Assembly: GCA_963377175.1 (NCBI GenBank)
Contig: CAUJNA010001026.1
Location: 54,998 to 118,997, forward strand
DNA: 64,000 nucleotides
Direction of reading: 5' to 3'
DNA from: Effrenium voratum
Lineage: Eukaryota > Sar > Dinophyceae > Suessiales > Symbiodiniaceae
This document shows positions 13,201 through 23,525 of this stretch, in pieces. Positions within the stretch are counted from its first letter, which is position 1. Each line of letters opens with the position of its first letter. The notes under the pieces were generated by a model that did not search any database, was not told the origin of the DNA, and worked only from the letters and a program-made list of their open reading frames with translations. Position numbers and translations under genes: made by a program.

Positions 13201-14148
13201 AACAACTGAGGCTACGCATGGGAAGGTCCACTGAATTCAATGGCCCAGACTCACTTCCAGTATATGCTGGGAAAAAACGCCACGCGTCTCCGGGCCAACC
13301 CTAAAGCAAGCTTCGCCAGCGCAGAAATCCTCTGGCCGAATCCCATGCGCTTCGCGCTCCAAGCCCTCGGACTTCTCAACTCAAAGCCGCCTGGCGCCGG
13401 GCAAAAGGCCCCAAGGCCCCAAGCTCTGAACAGGCCCTTCCCCGCATGTCTTCGACGTGTGCAGGAGAAAGAAAATGGCGAAGTGGCATTCAAATTGGGG
13501 CCTCCCTCATTTCTGGACTTGGTTCCTTGATGGTACTGCAAGGCCCGAAAAAGACTCGACCGAAACCTGCTTTCTGCAACCAGGCTCCCTATATGTGCCC
13601 CTAAACATCACACCACTTATCTGAAACTCATCTAAACGTTGTCCAAACAGGTGATGTTTAAACGGGCTGCACAGGGAAATGTAGACCCCTGTCCAGACCG
13701 GCTACTTCAAGAACCACCTCATCCAAAACCACCGGTTGTCGTTTGTGCATTTCTTGGGGAAAGCCCCAAATTAGACGGGCGTCCCCTTGTTGAAGCTAAA
13801 AGCATACTGTTCCACCTTCCGGCACGTGCTTCCAAACGCCATGACTGGGGTCCATTGGGTCCCATCAAGTTGGTCAAAACACTTTCCCCTTCACGTCCAC
13901 TGGAACCCTCGCACTGGCTCTAAAAACCAACACCGCCCCAAAAGTCACGTTGAGAACTCCCAACTGCAACCAGTCAGTTGAAAGTTTCCCCAAAAGATCC
14001 TAAGATGCCAACCCAGCCACCCAACCACCCAGCCAGCCACCCACCAACCACCCACCCGTTTTTCCCCCGGCCTTCCGTCGGAAGGATCTCGGCCGCGCGC
14101 GGGGCTCCAGATCCAGTTCCAGGGCTGGCGCGGCAGAGGCCGGCGCAC
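1261..14148 (-). CDS. Pentatricopeptide-repeat (PPR) protein, multi-exon, 3' end outside window
   Basis: PPR proteins bind organelle RNA sequence-specifically through tandem repeats of about 35 residues. Exons read on the minus strand: 14148-14072 (weak), 12186-12150, 11755-11672, 10153-10034, 8621-8472, 7519-7430, 6094-5958, 3757-3669, 2906-about 2820 and 1351-1261. Phases fit at each join I tested. Two joins rebuild PPR motifs: 11672/10153 gives CGWLPEMR followed by VRPDLVSHNSALAAAEG, and 8472/7519 gives NAAMAKCQ followed by ERGDWASAGLWLSRMQ. Further repeat cores are NSAISACAG (3.7 kb) and VVALNARLRAAAWPRGLQLL (2.9 kb). Most donors are GC (for example at 12149, 11671, 8471, 3668). The gene has no stop in the window and its start is unknown; exons at 24-27 kb may be its 5' part. 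The PPR assignment and strand are secure. The exon at 14.1 kb and the exact ends at 6.0, 2.8 and 1.3 kb are less certain. Confidence 0.75.
5708..5778 (-). tRNA. tRNA-Gly-like gene or tRNA-derived pseudogene/SINE head
   Basis: A 71-nt minus-strand cloverleaf. The acceptor stem GCACCAG pairs with CTGGTGT (one G-T pair). The D-arm region GTCTAGTGGCAGGATA resembles that of eukaryotic tRNA-Gly, and a 5-bp T-stem is present. Three features argue against a normal gene. The anticodon loop reads CCGTTAC, so position 33 is C rather than T and the apparent anticodon is GTT (Asn) in a Gly-like body. The base of the anticodon stem is a C-A mismatch. The T-loop starts CCC instead of TTC, which weakens the internal B box. 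It lies in a PPR intron, so a tRNA-derived dispersed element or decayed copy is likely. Confidence 0.55.
6220..6332 (+). repeat. Introner-like element, copy B1 (12-bp terminal inverted repeats)
   Basis: A 113-bp block bounded by GCACCACCCAAG at the left end and its exact complement CTTGGGTGGTGC at the right. The interior (ACACCATGGTTGAAACCAT, then a stretch ending in GATCATATCATTCTATTCG) is shared, in inverted orientation, with 35,719-35,802 in an NhaD intron. It lies in the PPR intron between the exons at 7.4 and 6.1 kb. Inverted-repeat ends plus copies in introns of different genes suggest a small non-autonomous DNA element of the introner type. Confidence 0.6.
8190..8275 (+). repeat. Dispersed intronic repeat, family D (with 25,055-25,145)
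   Basis: Shares CAACCGCCATGTTCAGGG and the preceding AAAGG(G/C)AAAC(C/T)GA-type sequence with 25,060-25,145. The two copies lie in different introns about 17 kb apart. The repeat is short and imperfect. Confidence 0.45.
9761..9893 (+). repeat. Dispersed intronic repeat, family A copy 1
   Basis: About 130 bp nearly identical to 34,091-34,228. Shared blocks include GGCCATGGGTCAAAATCCCG, CTAAAATAGGTTCTAAAATG and TTTGACAACCACAGCC. It lies in the PPR intron to the right of the exon at 8.5 kb. It has no coding potential. Confidence 0.65.
9918..9990 (-). repeat. Dispersed intronic repeat, family C (three copies)
   Basis: The block CCGGAATTCCAAAATGGG followed by TTGCCCTGGTAAGTG-like sequence occurs here (minus), at about 8,390-8,453 (minus, with a GGAAGTG variant) and at about 4,361-4,412 (plus). 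Each lies in the PPR gene. The minus copies abut the 3' end of an exon, so the element supplies the first part of the intron. The internal TGGTAAGTG resembles a 5' splice site. Confidence 0.5.
11829..11922 (+). repeat. (TTC)n microsatellite
   Basis: About 31 uninterrupted TTC units in the PPR intron. It produces a spurious poly-Lys frame on the other strand. Confidence 0.95.
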
Positions 14149-14215
14149 CTGGAGCGAACCGCGCGGCGCGTCCTCGTCGCGAAAAGATCTCCGTGCGTAT
14201 GAATATACCTAGAAC

Positions 14216-15372
<1,157 letters not shown>

Positions 15373-15431
15373 ACGCATATTATATGTAATGTGTAGCGTA
15401 GCTAACATACGAATCGACGTACTGCAATAGA

Positions 15432-15869
<438 letters not shown>

Positions 15870-16137
15870 CGGCCCCTCAGTTAAAAGGTCTTTGTAGTAC
15901 CTTTTCAACTGAAGTGCAAAACATGGATTGACAGTAGTGATGAAAACCATTGTTGTTCATCAATTCTACTGTATTGGCAAAAGTAGTGACCTGCGCTCAG
16001 TAGTTCACGCTGTTCAGGTTCCAGCTCGATGTAGGGCGCTGGACGGAAGTAGCGAAGGCAGGCACTTGTTGTAGTAGAGCAGGAGCTCAAAAATGTAGTC
16101 CCCAGTTCTGGGTGCGGTAGTCTTGGACCTTCTGTAG

Positions 16138-17169
16138 TCAACTGTCCAAGGTCGCGTAGTAGTTGGTGGTGAAAAAGGTTGTCATGTAGCTTGGAGCTCC
16201 CCGTAGTCGCTCATCATCAATCTCGGGACACGACATGTGTTGGTCGTAGTCCCGTAGAAAGCGGTGTAGTAGTGCTTTGTGGTGTTGTGTGAGGTTGGTC
16301 ATTGTGAGTAGTGTGAAGCCGTAGTGTTGGATGCTTTTGCAGAGGATTGTAGTGATTGCTTTGTGCTGGAACTCGTGTAGTTGGTCTCGGTTGTAAAGGT
16401 AATGGAGTAGTTCAGGTAGAAGTAGTGGCATGTGGTAATTCCAAACGTAGTTGTTCCTGAGGCTGTAGTTGTCAGTGAAGGTGGTCATGTTGTAGTTCAC
16501 CTTGAAGATGGTCTGTGGCAGTGTTGTAGTCGGGAGGTAGTAGTTGTGTTGTACCGACATCATGTAGGAGATGTAGTCCCTTGTGAAGTGTAGAAATTGT
16601 CCTGAAGTGAGGTACCTCAGGAGTAGTGGTTGTTCAATCTGGAGTTGGATGATGACGTAGTTGGTGTTGTCACCAGTTGTAGTGTGGAGTGAGGTCGTGT
16701 GGTAGTAGTGGACATTGGCTGCTTCAGGTAGTGAAATGCTGAGCAGTGTAGAATTGTAGTGTGGCATCCGAAGATCTCCAGGGATGCAGTGAATGGGGCG
16801 TGTGTAGTCCAGTTGTGCCAGTGGAGTAGCTTGTTGTTGTGAGAGTAGTTGATACTCTTCAAGTGTAAATGCAGTGAAAATTTGTGTGTAGGGAATGTTG
16901 TTGGGCAGTGGTGGTGCAGTGGTTGTCTGGTGCTCAGTGATGTGTAGTTGGTCCATCACTGCGGTCGGGTTGTAGTAGACGGTGTTGCCGGGTGTAGAAT
17001 GGTTGAAGTGGTAGTTGGAGTCGTTGAAGGTTTGAGGTGGTGGAGTTCCATGGTCACTGGAGTCCGTAGTGACCGCCACCTCAGGTGTAGTCGCCCTGTC
17101 GGGCGTAGTGGCGTCTCCCATCGTAGCATCTGCAGTAGATGGAGCGGCCATGGCTGCAGTGGAATGCAA
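16138..17169 (-). CDS. Extra 3' ORF of the copia element, unknown function
   Basis: An intact 343-codon ORF with an ATG start on the sense strand, in the space between the RNase H stop (17,414) and the 3' LTR. It is rich in Thr, Tyr, His, Leu and Asn, with an acidic/Thr-rich first 60 residues. I see no signal peptide, no clear membrane helix and no zinc motif, so it does not look like an envelope protein. Most copia elements have nothing here. Codon and strand bias match gag and pol (sense strand rich in A and C, ACTAC frequent), suggesting it evolved with the element. It could be a captured host gene, an accessory ORF as in some Sireviruses, or a chance open frame. Confidence 0.6.
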   Translation of the reverse strand: MHSTAAMAAPSTADATMGDATTPDRATTPEVAVTTDSSDHGTPPPQTFNDSNYHFNHSTPGNTVYYNPTAVMDQLHITEHQTTTAPPLPNNIPYTQIFTAFTLEEYQLLSQQQATPLAQLDYTRPIHCIPGDLRMPHYNSTLLSISLPEAANVHYYHTTSLHTTTGDNTNYVIIQLQIEQPLLLRYLTSGQFLHFTRDYISYMMSVQHNYYLPTTTLPQTIFKVNYNMTTFTDNYSLRNNYVWNYHMPLLLPELLHYLYNRDQLHEFQHKAITTILCKSIQHYGFTLLTMTNLTQHHKALLHRFLRDYDQHMSCPEIDDERLRGAPSYMTTFFTTNYYATLDS

Positions 17170-17413
17170 AATGTAGTGAAACGGGGCAAAACAAATGAGC
17201 CTAAGTAGTTGCTACCAGGCAGTCGGCGAATGCAGACATGTAAAACAAACAACTGTAGTGTTGACTCAAGCCGCCAAAAGTGCAAGTGAAAGTACATGTA
17301 GTTACTGTTACTTACATACCAAAAGTGTCGTGTTACATGTAGCTACTTACATACATGAAATGTCCAAAGTCGTTGTTGTTGTTGTGAAACTGCTGCGCTG
17401 GTCGTTCGTAGTG

Positions 17414-19459
17414 CTAGATGCGTATTCCAATGCTCTGGATGAGCCTGTGTAGTGTTTCTTTGCTGATGTATTTGGTAAACAAATCTGCGCTGTTGTGGAG
17501 TGTGTTGATCTTAAGGATTCTGATGATGTCGTGCTTGATGAGGTCTTGTGTGTAGAGGAATTTGAGGTCGATGTGTTTTGCTCGTTTGCTAGTGCCTTGT
17601 CGTGTAGCAATGCTCTTGCCTGCTGTGGAGTCTGTGTGGATGCGTAGGTTTAGCTTGCTGCAAATGTTGGTTTCAAGTAGGAAGTTTCTGAGGTGTAGTC
17701 CCTCATTAACTCCTGTGCAAATGGCGTAGAGTTCAGACTCTGCTGAGCTAAGTGCTATTGTAGCTTGTGTTCTGCTGCCAAATGCAACTGTTGTTCCTAG
17801 AAAGATGATGTTGAAACCTGAAGTTGATTTCCTGGTAGTAGGGCATCCTGCCCAGTCGGCATCGACATGAACGTCGAGATCCAGGATGTTGTTGGTGTTT
17901 GCTCTGAGTGTTGTTGTTGGTTCTATGGTGAATTTGTAGTGCTTGGTGCCGTGCAAGTAGCGTAGTAGATGTTTGACTCTCTTTTGTGAAAGTTCTGTAG
18001 GTGCTGTGAGGTCTCGTGCTAGTTCTTTTGTGGAGTATGCAATGTCTGGTCGTGTGTATGCTAACCATTGAAGTTTGCCAACAATTCTTCTGTACCTTTT
18101 GTGTTGTTTGTGGTCAAGTAGTGCTTCATCTTCTATTGTTGGTTTGTAGTGTGCAATTCCTGGAGTGTTTACTGAGTTGCAGTTGTTCATTCCAGACTCC
18201 TCGATCATGTTGTCGATGTAGGAGTCCTTTAGTCCAAGATTGCAGTAGTTGCCGAAGTGGTCGATGTTTCTTCCAAGAAATTGTTGTGGTTTGCCAGGTT
18301 CGAGGTAGCCGATGTGCTTGAGTAGTACCTGCTTCTGGACGGCCTCGAAAGTGGAGTCGACTGCGGTCTTGTCTCCAAGTACTAGTAGATCGTCCACGTA
18401 GACCATGATGTAGCAGTCGCGAGTCGCATTGGTGTAGACGTTGGGTTCTGACTTTAGTCTTACAAAGCTGAGCTTTTGTAGAACTTCAGCCAGGTAGTCC
18501 TGCCATGCTTTCGGTGAACTTCGTAGTCCATACATGGCTTTCTTTAGTCGCCAGATTTTGTCCTGTTGTGGACAAAGTTCTTTAGGTGGCCAAAGGTAGA
18601 CGTCACGTTGTTTACCGTCGTGGTCTTTTGCGATGGGTGCGTGTAGAAATGCTGTAGAGACGTCACCTAGTCGCGCGATCCAGTTTGGTCGTGACATTTG
18701 TAGTGCGAGAAGTGTCCGGAGTGTCGTGAACATTGGTGTAGAGGCGTAGACGGAGTCTTCGTCCTCGATCTTCTCGGTGTAGCCTTTTGCGACGATTCGG
18801 CTTCGTACTCCTGGTCCTTTCTTTCTGTGTACCCATCTTGTAGGTATCGCTTCTCTGATGACGTTGTCGTTGACGGTAGACGCATCTACTTCGTCGTAGA
18901 CGTCGTGTAGTTTCATTTGGTTTGACTCGTGTTTCATTCCTTCCAGTAGTTGTGTTTCGTCGTAACCTTCGTTGTCGAAGATTATGGGTTGGTCTTCTGA
19001 GGTGTCGTCGTTTGTGTAGGGAGTGATGGATTTTCCGTTGGGAAGTGTCACTGCGTTGGTTTTCTGTCGTAGTGGTGGTGGTTCTTTGGTTGCTTGTTCC
19101 GTTGATCTTATTGTAGTGTCCTTTGAGGTCTTCTGTGCTTTAGTTGGTTGCATTACTTCTTCCGGAGTTAAACGTCTTAGTGTTTGTCGAGGTCGTGCTG
19201 GTAGTGGTGGATGTTGTCGTCCAGTTGGTGAAGTAGCCATAGGACTATCCGGTAGTGGTCGTGAACTTGACGTCGATGTGGACGGAAGTCGTGGAGGTGG
19301 TGTAGTGCGTTGTTGTTGTTGCGGGTTCCGCAACGATGTCGTCCGTAGCGTTCGTTTGTTGTCCGAAATCTTGCGTGGACCTTCTTTTCTCTCAGTTGTA
19401 GTTGCGTATCCAACAGTGTTGCGAACGATGGGTTGTAGGTGTTCCGTCGTGGTGCCCAT
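17414..19459 (-). CDS. Copia reverse transcriptase and RNase H
   Basis: 681 codons. RT signatures: RWVHRKKGPG, KARIVAKGY-type, DVSTAFLHAPI (motif A), KAMYGLRSSPKAWQ, YVDDLLVLG (motif C, both catalytic Asp present). RNase H follows with DADWAGCPTTRKSTSG, LSSAESELYA and HIDLKFLY. It ends in SIGIRI. No internal stop, so this part looks functional. The first 60-80 residues are low-complexity Thr/Pro/Arg linker. Confidence 0.95.
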   Translation of the reverse strand: MGTTTEHLQPIVRNTVGYATTTERKEGPRKISDNKRTLRTTSLRNPQQQQRTTPPPRLPSTSTSSSRPLPDSPMATSPTGRQHPPLPARPRQTLRRLTPEEVMQPTKAQKTSKDTTIRSTEQATKEPPPLRQKTNAVTLPNGKSITPYTNDDTSEDQPIIFDNEGYDETQLLEGMKHESNQMKLHDVYDEVDASTVNDNVIREAIPTRWVHRKKGPGVRSRIVAKGYTEKIEDEDSVYASTPMFTTLRTLLALQMSRPNWIARLGDVSTAFLHAPIAKDHDGKQRDVYLWPPKELCPQQDKIWRLKKAMYGLRSSPKAWQDYLAEVLQKLSFVRLKSEPNVYTNATRDCYIMVYVDDLLVLGDKTAVDSTFEAVQKQVLLKHIGYLEPGKPQQFLGRNIDHFGNYCNLGLKDSYIDNMIEESGMNNCNSVNTPGIAHYKPTIEDEALLDHKQHKRYRRIVGKLQWLAYTRPDIAYSTKELARDLTAPTELSQKRVKHLLRYLHGTKHYKFTIEPTTTLRANTNNILDLDVHVDADWAGCPTTRKSTSGFNIIFLGTTVAFGSRTQATIALSSAESELYAICTGVNEGLHLRNFLLETNICSKLNLRIHTDSTAGKSIATRQGTSKRAKHIDLKFLYTQDLIKHDIIRILKINTLHNSADLFTKYISKETLHRLIQSIGIRI

Positions 19460-20259
19460 GGTGTGCCGGAAACTTTGTTCAACAGTGCGAGGTCGTATTT
19501 GAAGTCAGGTTGTAGTCTCCGTACTGTTCGTACCTTTTGTACGCCTGATTCCGTTGCGACGTAGTTTTCTCCGGTTTCGGAAACTTTTCCGAGCCAGATG
19601 CATTTCTGCATCCGTAGGTCTGCTTTCGGAAGTTTCTTGTGTTGTGGTGGAAGGTAGAGTAGTGTCTCGCCAAATTCGCAGATTGCTCGCTCGTAGTTTC
19701 TTCCCCAGCGGCGTTCAAAGCTTGTGTAGCCGTCTGAGTGGATGACGTAGCGATTTACCGTCCATGCTGCATGTCGTACTATCCAAGGTAGTAGACAGTG
19801 CTTTGTGGACATCGTCATGCTGTAGTTGCTTTCAACCTGAGCTTTGACGACGCGGATTTGTCCGAGAAGTGTTCTGTGTAGTCGCTCAACGCTTCCTTGA
19901 CTGTTGCTGCTGTAGGAAGGTGAATGTCGTACACTCATTGCGCCGACTTTTGCTGCTGTAGCTTTTAGAAGTGCGTTGAGTGTGTCTTCGTTGTCGCTTT
20001 GTAGTATGCCTTGTGTTCTTCCGCACTCAAAGATGAATGCTTGTAGGTTGTTGACCATGTAGTCCATCATTGATGCTTTGTCTGGAACCAATACTGCCAT
20101 ACACAGTTGTGTAGTAACATCAACTGCTGTCAGTACCGGTGTGGTCTTTGGGTCTTGTTGTGACTTGATGTAGGCAAAGTCTACTTGAATGACAGGTTGT
20201 CGTGATTGTTGTTTCTTGTAGTTGTCTTGGCGTCCTTGCCTTGAACGCAAATTGGACAC
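19177..20259 (-). CDS. Copia integrase catalytic core
   Basis: Contains the DDE triad in context: D in VIQVDFAYI, D in ILQSDNEDT, E in SQGSVERLHRTLL. It inserts cDNA into the genome. The frame reads through the core and its C-terminal region, then loses sense near 19,450 (a GGG run), where the RT frame begins. The last 90 codons given by this frame are out of phase and not real protein. Confidence 0.88.
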   Translation of the reverse strand: MSNLRSRQGRQDNYKKQQSRQPVIQVDFAYIKSQQDPKTTPVLTAVDVTTQLCMAVLVPDKASMMDYMVNNLQAFIFECGRTQGILQSDNEDTLNALLKATAAKVGAMSVRHSPSYSSNSQGSVERLHRTLLGQIRVVKAQVESNYSMTMSTKHCLLPWIVRHAAWTVNRYVIHSDGYTSFERRWGRNYERAICEFGETLLYLPPQHKKLPKADLRMQKCIWLGKVSETGENYVATESGVQKVRTVRRLQPDFKYDLALLNKVSGTPWAPRRNTYNPSFATLLDTQLQLREKKVHARFRTTNERYGRHRCGTRNNNNALHHLHDFRPHRRQVHDHYRIVLWLLHQLDDNIHHYQHDLDKH

Positions 20260-20786
20260 CAGTTTCTGTATGGTAGATGTGTAAGGTTGTGTTCTGCTGT
20301 TTGTTGTGGAGTGGGCTGCTGCGGTTGTCGTAGTCCTCTTGCTCTGCGTGCTTCATGATGCTCGTGTTGTTGTTCTTCATCGTGGTTCTCCTGGATGTAC
20401 TCGTAGTCTTTCTTCACGGTAAACCTTGTTTTTCCTAGCCATTGAAATGGTAGTGCTGCGTTGCCCATGACTGTCCAGTCATCTTTGCGTTGTGAAACTT
20501 CTCCAAAGTTGTTGTGAGTGATTGTAGTTCTGTGAGGTTCAAGTGTGTTGATTGGTGGATGTCCTGGTCCATCTAAGAGAGTTGTTCTAAGCGTTGTGTG
20601 GTGTCGTATCCAGTGTTCACCTTGTCTTTCCCAGTAGTCTTGGTTGTCCTCCTGTGCTGTGAGTGGTCTGTGTATTGTCTCCTTTGGTTGTGTGGTGTCA
20701 AGATTTGTAGACGGTGCTGCTTTGGGTCTCCATATCTTTTGTGGCGCTCGTAGTTGGATCTTTGATCTGGTTGGTGGTGTGTCCAT
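20181..20786 (-). CDS. Copia integrase N-terminal zinc-binding segment
   Basis: About 200 codons ending in H-N-L-T-H-L-P-Y-R-N-W-C-P-I-C-V-Q-G-K, the HHCC-like zinc-binding end of copia integrase. The frame is open upstream of the first ATG as far as the protease stop. It is shifted again relative to the catalytic core by what looks like one missing G in the GGC-AAG-GAC stretch near 20,240. Confidence 0.8.
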   Translation of the reverse strand: MDTPPTRSKIQLRAPQKIWRPKAAPSTNLDTTQPKETIHRPLTAQEDNQDYWERQGEHWIRHHTTLRTTLLDGPGHPPINTLEPHRTTITHNNFGEVSQRKDDWTVMGNAALPFQWLGKTRFTVKKDYEYIQENHDEEQQHEHHEARRARGLRQPQQPTPQQTAEHNLTHLPYRNWCPICVQGKDAKTTTRNNNHDNLSFK

Positions 20787-20851
20787 TAGCCGTTGTGGTT
20801 GTGAGCTCTGCCTTGTTGGTGTGGTCTTTGATGTTGCTCTGCGTGTAGGTG

Positions 20852-21613
20852 TTAAGTTATCTTTCTTCTGAATCTGGTTTCTCCAGTCCAGTTGTCACCT
20901 TCTAGTCTTCGTTGTAGTTCTTGCTTGGAAAGCTGTGTTGGGTTCTCTTGTAGTTGTTCTTGCTCTTGCCCTTGTCTGTTGATGATGGTTAGTCTCCAAT
21001 CATCTAGTTCTCCTTCAGGTATTGAGCAGCCGCTGTTGTGTGGTGTGAACAGTGCTTTGCGTGGTCGTTTGTGTACTCTGATGGCGTAGTCACCATCAAG
21101 TTTCCAGTAGTCCGTGTTTCCACCAAGGATCTGTCGTAGTCCTTGGTCTGTGTGTGTGAGTGGTGCGATTTGCTCTTGTTGTTGTACTGCTTTCTCTGTA
21201 GGTTGAATCACAGCAATGGATTTTCCATTGTCTGTAGTCATTGGGTAGATGTCGAATCCTGTACGGATGTCGATCTTCTCTGCTCGTAGGTAGAAAAGTC
21301 CTGAGTGTCTTATGAGGTGCGCTTGTTGTTGTCCATGTGTGATGGTGCAGTGTCGTGGAGTGAAGTCAAGTCCATATCCTCTATCAAGCAGTCTTGATGC
21401 GCTGAGGATTGGATACTTCACATCACAAACGTAGTAGGGCATCATGATCCTGAAGTTGTCCTGCTTGTAGGGAACGTACTTGATGCCGTAGACTGGAATC
21501 TTCTTGTTGGTAACCGTGTAGAGTTGTGGAACTGATTCTCCACAAGGTCGTAGTGGAGGATCCGGTGCGTAGTCCTTTGGGCAAACATGTGTAGATGCTC
21601 CTGAGTCGATCAA
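20852..21613 (-). CDS. Copia aspartic protease region
   Basis: About 250 codons opening with LLIDSGASTHVCP, the retrotransposon aspartic protease active site (D-S-G-A). The frame lies -1 to Gag and overlaps its last codons, so expression needs a frameshift or a repaired base. No ATG starts the frame; the Gag-Pol fusion model is more likely. The C-terminal half leads toward the integrase zinc-binding region and stops at 20,852, where the next frame takes over. Confidence 0.85.
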   Translation of the reverse strand: MIDSGASTHVCPKDYAPDPPLRPCGESVPQLYTVTNKKIPVYGIKYVPYKQDNFRIMMPYYVCDVKYPILSASRLLDRGYGLDFTPRHCTITHGQQQAHLIRHSGLFYLRAEKIDIRTGFDIYPMTTDNGKSIAVIQPTEKAVQQQEQIAPLTHTDQGLRQILGGNTDYWKLDGDYAIRVHKRPRKALFTPHNSGCSIPEGELDDWRLTIINRQGQEQEQLQENPTQLSKQELQRRLEGDNWTGETRFRRKIT

Positions 21614-23235
21614 CAGGTGGTGGTATGACTTGAAGTGTCCTCAATCTTCTTGTTCCTTTGTTGTTGTCTTGCTGCTGCTATGTCGAAGTGTAGCTTTGTG
21701 GTGTCTTCTTGTAGGAATTGTTGAAAGCTCTTGCTGTGGTCGTTCCATGATGTTGTGTGTGTTGTTCTCTTGCCAAGTAGTGATTTGGATTTGTGCTTGT
21801 GTAGTCGTGATTTTGCTTGTCTGATGTGTCCAATGGTGAGGTGTGACTCGTTGATGCCTCCAATGTAGTTTGCTGTGTCCTCATAGCTGTTGTCATTCCA
21901 ATCCCAGCTGTTGTCATAGTCGTAGTCGTTCCAGTTCTCCTCCATGTAGTTCACCTCGTGTTGTCCTTCTTCTCCTTCGTAGTACCAGTCCCAAGTGTCG
22001 TTCACATCCTGAGGTAGTTCATCATTGTTGTCGTGATCTGCTTGTTCTTGTTCTAGTGGATGTAGTTCTTCTCCTTCTCCTATGTGCCATACCGGCACTC
22101 TGCAGTCTTGTGCCCAGTGGCCGGGCTTGCCACATCGATGGCATGTTGTGTAGTTGTTGTTTCCTTTTCCTTTCGATTTGCTGTAGTTTCCTTGGCCTTT
22201 GTAGCCTTTGCTTGATCCATATCCTTTGGATCCTGAGTAGCCTTTTCCTTTGCTCTTGTTGTGTCCTCCTTTGTTGTAGTTTCCTTTGCTGCCTTTGTCG
22301 AATCCTTTGTAGTGTCCTTTACTCCTGTACTTGCCTTTGCTCTTGCTTCCTTTGTAGCCGCCTTTTCCTTTTCCTTTGCCTTTGTAGCTTCTTCCTTTCC
22401 TCCATATGTTGTCAACATCCATTGGTGCAGTTCCTCCATTGTAGTTTGTTCCTACTGCTGAAGTAGATCTAGTGAAGGCTGAAATCGTTTTGTAGTAGTC
22501 CAGGATGAGTGCTCTGATCTCGATGTAGTTCGTGATCTGTCCAGCTCGCAGTTGGAGGTGTTGCTGCAGTGCTCCTTTGGTTTTGTTGAGTAGTATTGCT
22601 ATTTTGATTCCATCTGGTAGTGCTGTTCCATTGTCTTTCTCGTAGCGGTTGATGTCGTATTCCCATTGTAGAAATTGTTCTTCAAACTGCGCTTCGTTGA
22701 ATGTGGGTTCCAGTAGTTTGGTAAGGTAACCAACGCTCCTTGTTCCTACTGGTAGGCTGAACCTGTTGTGTAGTAGTCGTAGTGTTTCACATCCGTTTGC
22801 GTTGTAGCGGTTTTGCCTTACTACTGTAGCTGCTGCTCCCTGACAGATGTTGATGAGGATGTAGTGTAGATCTCTGGAGAGGTCTACTGCTTTGCTTGCT
22901 TGTGTAGGGTCGAGTATGTGTGTTCTGATGTCTGTGTCCTCAATCTGTCGTGTAGCCACTTGTGCTAGTTGTAGCACCAGGTCGAAGTCTCGGTCTATGA
23001 GGCCGAGGTATGCTTGTAGCTTGAACAGCCATTCTTCATACTGGGAGTAGTCACCAGTGAAGAAGGGTGGTGGCAGTTTGTATCTATGTAGTCTCTGAAC
23101 GTCGTTGTCTTGTTCTGTTCCTGCTCCCGTAGTCGTGGCTCCTACTGTGTCTGCTGTTGGCCCGTTCTCTGCTCCTGTAGTTTGTTGTGCTGAGGCTGAT
23201 GCTGCTTCTCCTGACATGTCGTAGTAGTTTGGCAT
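21610..23235 (-). CDS. Copia Gag polyprotein
   Basis: 541 codons starting at an ATG about 80 bp inside the 5' LTR. The N-terminal two-thirds looks like a copia gag (motif W-L-F-K-L-Q-A-Y-L near residue 70). A Gly/Lys-rich basic stretch follows (about residues 280-375), then one CCHC zinc knuckle (CHRCGKPGHWAQDC, about residues 380-393) for RNA packaging, then an acidic tail. It ends at a TGA that overlaps the protease frame by -1. The frame is intact. Confidence 0.9.
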   Translation of the reverse strand: MPNYYDMSGEAASASAQQTTGAENGPTADTVGATTTGAGTEQDNDVQRLHRYKLPPPFFTGDYSQYEEWLFKLQAYLGLIDRDFDLVLQLAQVATRQIEDTDIRTHILDPTQASKAVDLSRDLHYILINICQGAAATVVRQNRYNANGCETLRLLHNRFSLPVGTRSVGYLTKLLEPTFNEAQFEEQFLQWEYDINRYEKDNGTALPDGIKIAILLNKTKGALQQHLQLRAGQITNYIEIRALILDYYKTISAFTRSTSAVGTNYNGGTAPMDVDNIWRKGRSYKGKGKGKGGYKGSKSKGKYRSKGHYKGFDKGSKGNYNKGGHNKSKGKGYSGSKGYGSSKGYKGQGNYSKSKGKGNNNYTTCHRCGKPGHWAQDCRVPVWHIGEGEELHPLEQEQADHDNNDELPQDVNDTWDWYYEGEEGQHEVNYMEENWNDYDYDNSWDWNDNSYEDTANYIGGINESHLTIGHIRQAKSRLHKHKSKSLLGKRTTHTTSWNDHSKSFQQFLQEDTTKLHFDIAAARQQQRNKKIEDTSSHTTTC

Positions 23236-23301
23236 GTAGCTGCTGTTGCTGTGGTTGTAGTACTTACTGCTTACTGGAGCTCCCCTATGTTTAGGATCTC
23301 A

Positions 23302-23313
23302 GCTCCGCTACCA
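23302..23313 (-). promoter_or_regulatory. Primer-binding site of copia element
   Basis: Sense-strand TGGTAGCGGAGC directly abuts the 5' LTR. It is complementary to a tRNA 3' end of the form GCTCCGCTACCA, the pattern of initiator tRNA-Met used by most copia elements, with a lineage-specific acceptor stem. Confidence 0.75.
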
Positions 23314-23487
23314 CGTTAAAATCGGTTGTTACTTTGCTTACAAGTGCAAGTGCTGTAGTGTTCAAACAAACAGTCAACCAATGTAGTCTGCAGCTGCCAA
23401 CCTTTTGACTCATGCGGAGTAGTAAGCTCAAGGCCTGCGGTAGTGAACATACATGCAACAAGAGTGCAAAGTGAAGCATGTAGTTTG

Positions 23488-23490
<3 letters not shown>
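23314..23490 (-). repeat. 5' LTR of copia element
   Basis: The partner of 15,693-15,869, with the same ends and length. It is followed on the sense strand directly by the primer-binding site and on the other side by the resumed GA array. Confidence 0.93.

Positions 23491-23525
<35 letters not shown>

Noticed and set aside
13240..13541. Opposed 96-codon frames
   Set aside because: Neither shows PPR motifs or anchored splice sites; left as PPR intron.
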